DNA from: Parerythrobacter jejuensis
Lineage (GTDB): Bacteria; Pseudomonadota; Alphaproteobacteria; Sphingomonadales; Sphingomonadaceae
Direction of reading: 5' to 3'
Length of the DNA: 64,000 nucleotides
NCBI RefSeq assembly: GCF_039536765.1
Contig: NZ_BAAAZF010000001.1
Coordinates: 1,736,001 to 1,800,000 of the forward strand
In this document: piece by piece, positions 63,239-64,000 of the stretch
How the letters are laid out: every line of letters starts with the position of its first letter
How positions within the stretch are numbered: position 1 is the first letter of the stretch
Made by a program: the position numbers and the translations under genes
The notes under the pieces: model-generated
The model's input: only the letters and a program-made list of their open reading frames with translations
Told to the model about the DNA's origin: nothing
Database searches by the model: none

Positions 63239-64000
63239 ATGACAAACAGGGTTCGCAAACTTACGGCGCTGGCCACTGCCGCGCTTATGATTCCTCAACC
63301 AGCGGTAGGGCAGGCCCGGATGCCGGCGCCCAAAGTGGTGCTGGAACCGACCGGGGCATGGAATCTCAACTATGCCGATGACAGCTGCCGCCTCGCGCGG
63401 TTCTTTGGCGAGGGAGAGCAGCGCACGGTCCTCTATCTCGAGAGATACGGGCCCGGCGATAGCTTCCTGATGGTGGTGGCTGGCCAGCCGATGCGCGGTA
63501 GCGGGCGCAACGAGGTCACCTTCCAGTTTGGCCCTGAAGGTGGCGGGGAACCGCGGCGACGCACAGTCGATGTCGGCGATCTGGGCGAATACAAGCCCGC
63601 GCTCGTTTTCACTTCCACCACATTGGCCCCGGTGGAGGGGATTCGTGAGAATGGCGATGCGCGCCGAGATTTCGACCAGGAAGAGGCGTCCGCGCCCCCG
63701 CGTGGTCCCACAATCCAACCCGCAATCGAAGCGGGGTTATCCTACCTCGATATTCGGCGGAGTGGTGGCAAGCCGATACGTTTCCAGCTTGGCCCGATGG
63801 GCGATCCGATGCAGGCAATGCGTAATTGCACCGACGAACTGCTGATGCATTGGGGCATTGATGTGGCGGCGCATAGCAAGCTGACACGGGCGGCCGCCCC
63901 CGCAAGCAATCCGGGCAGGTGGCTGACATCGCGCGATTATCCGGGCAATCTGTTGGCGAAAGGCGAGCAGGGTATCGTGAAGTTCCGCCTGTCCGTCGAT
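63239..64000 (+). CDS. Secreted protein with C-terminal TonB-like domain (cut by window end)
   Basis: The first 254 codons are visible. A signal peptide (MTNRVRKLTALATAALMIPQPAVGQA) replaces the usual TonB membrane anchor and proline spacer. A beta-rich domain of unknown type follows (about 35-215; two cysteines). At 228-254 the sequence SNPGRWLTSRDYPG ... GIVKFRLSVD matches the start of the TonB C-terminal domain of the tonB product at 15.2 kb (NPGRWVTTNDYPS ... VTSVRLTV). The C-terminus lies outside the window. An energy-transducing role is doubtful without an anchor. Confidence 0.75.
   Translation, partial: MTNRVRKLTALATAALMIPQPAVGQARMPAPKVVLEPTGAWNLNYADDSCRLARFFGEGEQRTVLYLERYGPGDSFLMVVAGQPMRGSGRNEVTFQFGPEGGGEPRRRTVDVGDLGEYKPALVFTSTTLAPVEGIRENGDARRDFDQEEASAPPRGPTIQPAIEAGLSYLDIRRSGGKPIRFQLGPMGDPMQAMRNCTDELLMHWGIDVAAHSKLTRAAAPASNPGRWLTSRDYPGNLLAKGEQGIVKFRLSVD

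Noticed and set aside
1-64000. CRISPR array, insertion sequence, integrase or prophage
   Set aside because: I found no regularly spaced repeats, no transposase or integrase frame and no phage structural genes; the two tRNA genes show no flanking duplicated 3' ends.

Overview
The window looks like a chromosomal segment of an alphaproteobacterium of the order Sphingomonadales, most likely the Erythrobacteraceae. The grounds are the GC-rich, GC3-biased coding sequence, a MipZ division ATPase, a petABC cytochrome bc1 operon, a BamF-like DUF3035 lipoprotein, a TonB-ExbB-ExbD-ExbD cluster and several short secreted proteins of the kind found in sphingomonads. Nearly all genes are recognisable housekeeping genes. 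I see no insertion sequence, prophage, integrase, CRISPR array or rRNA operon.

Layout. 1-8.5 kb (mostly minus): start of prfC, pheST, three tandem AraC-type regulators lying between pheST and rplT-rpmI, then hisN. 8.6-14.9 kb: a divergent AraC-type gene, prs, glpX, a small secreted protein, hom with a thioesterase, and an unknown secreted protein. 15.2-18.4 kb (plus): tonB-exbB-exbD-exbD ending at a strong terminator, then a separately controlled third exbD. 18.3-24.2 kb (minus): a probable five-gene operon of mipZ, a membrane-anchored J-domain protein, a phosphohexomutase, a DUF2059 protein and a DEXH helicase. 24.3-29.5 kb (plus): panC, a PilZ protein, tRNA-Gly on the minus strand, and cysD-cysNC-cysQ for sulfate activation. 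29.5-41.8 kb (mostly minus): an OmpA-type lipoprotein with a Na+/H+ antiporter, apt, petABC, pepN-pgeF, an epimerase-like protein, and an EamA transporter with a threonine aldolase. 41.8-45.6 kb: a GNAT protein, a secreted protein with a duplicated domain, two PH-domain membrane proteins, tRNA-Thr and a small basic protein. 45.7-54.4 kb (plus): a tightly coupled nine-gene run gpmA-purE-purK-folA-dipeptidase-ribF-ileS-lspA-bamF-like. 54.4-64 kb: a nested inverted-repeat element, a CorC/HlyC protein, an OmpA lipoprotein, a CysQ-like phosphatase, sucC without sucD, GFA and DUF6265 proteins, etfBA behind a palindromic operator-like site, a DUF6683-like protein, and a TonB-domain protein cut by the window end.

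How the genes work together. Central metabolism (gpmA, glpX, sucC, etfBA, petABC), nucleotide and cofactor supply (prs, purEK, apt, folA, ribF, panC), translation (pheST, ileS, rpmI-rplT, prfC, two tRNAs) and envelope energy transduction (TonB/ExbBD) dominate. The less ordinary parts are the AraC paralogue array inside a translation-gene neighbourhood, the extra ExbD and the atypical TonB-domain protein, four convergent gene pairs whose stop codons interlock, a recurring GCTAG promoter core, and three structured non-coding elements at 45.6 kb, 54.5 kb and upstream of etfB. Nothing here is convincingly a new multi-gene defence or biosynthetic system. The AraC array and the 54.5 kb element are the best candidates for something undescribed.
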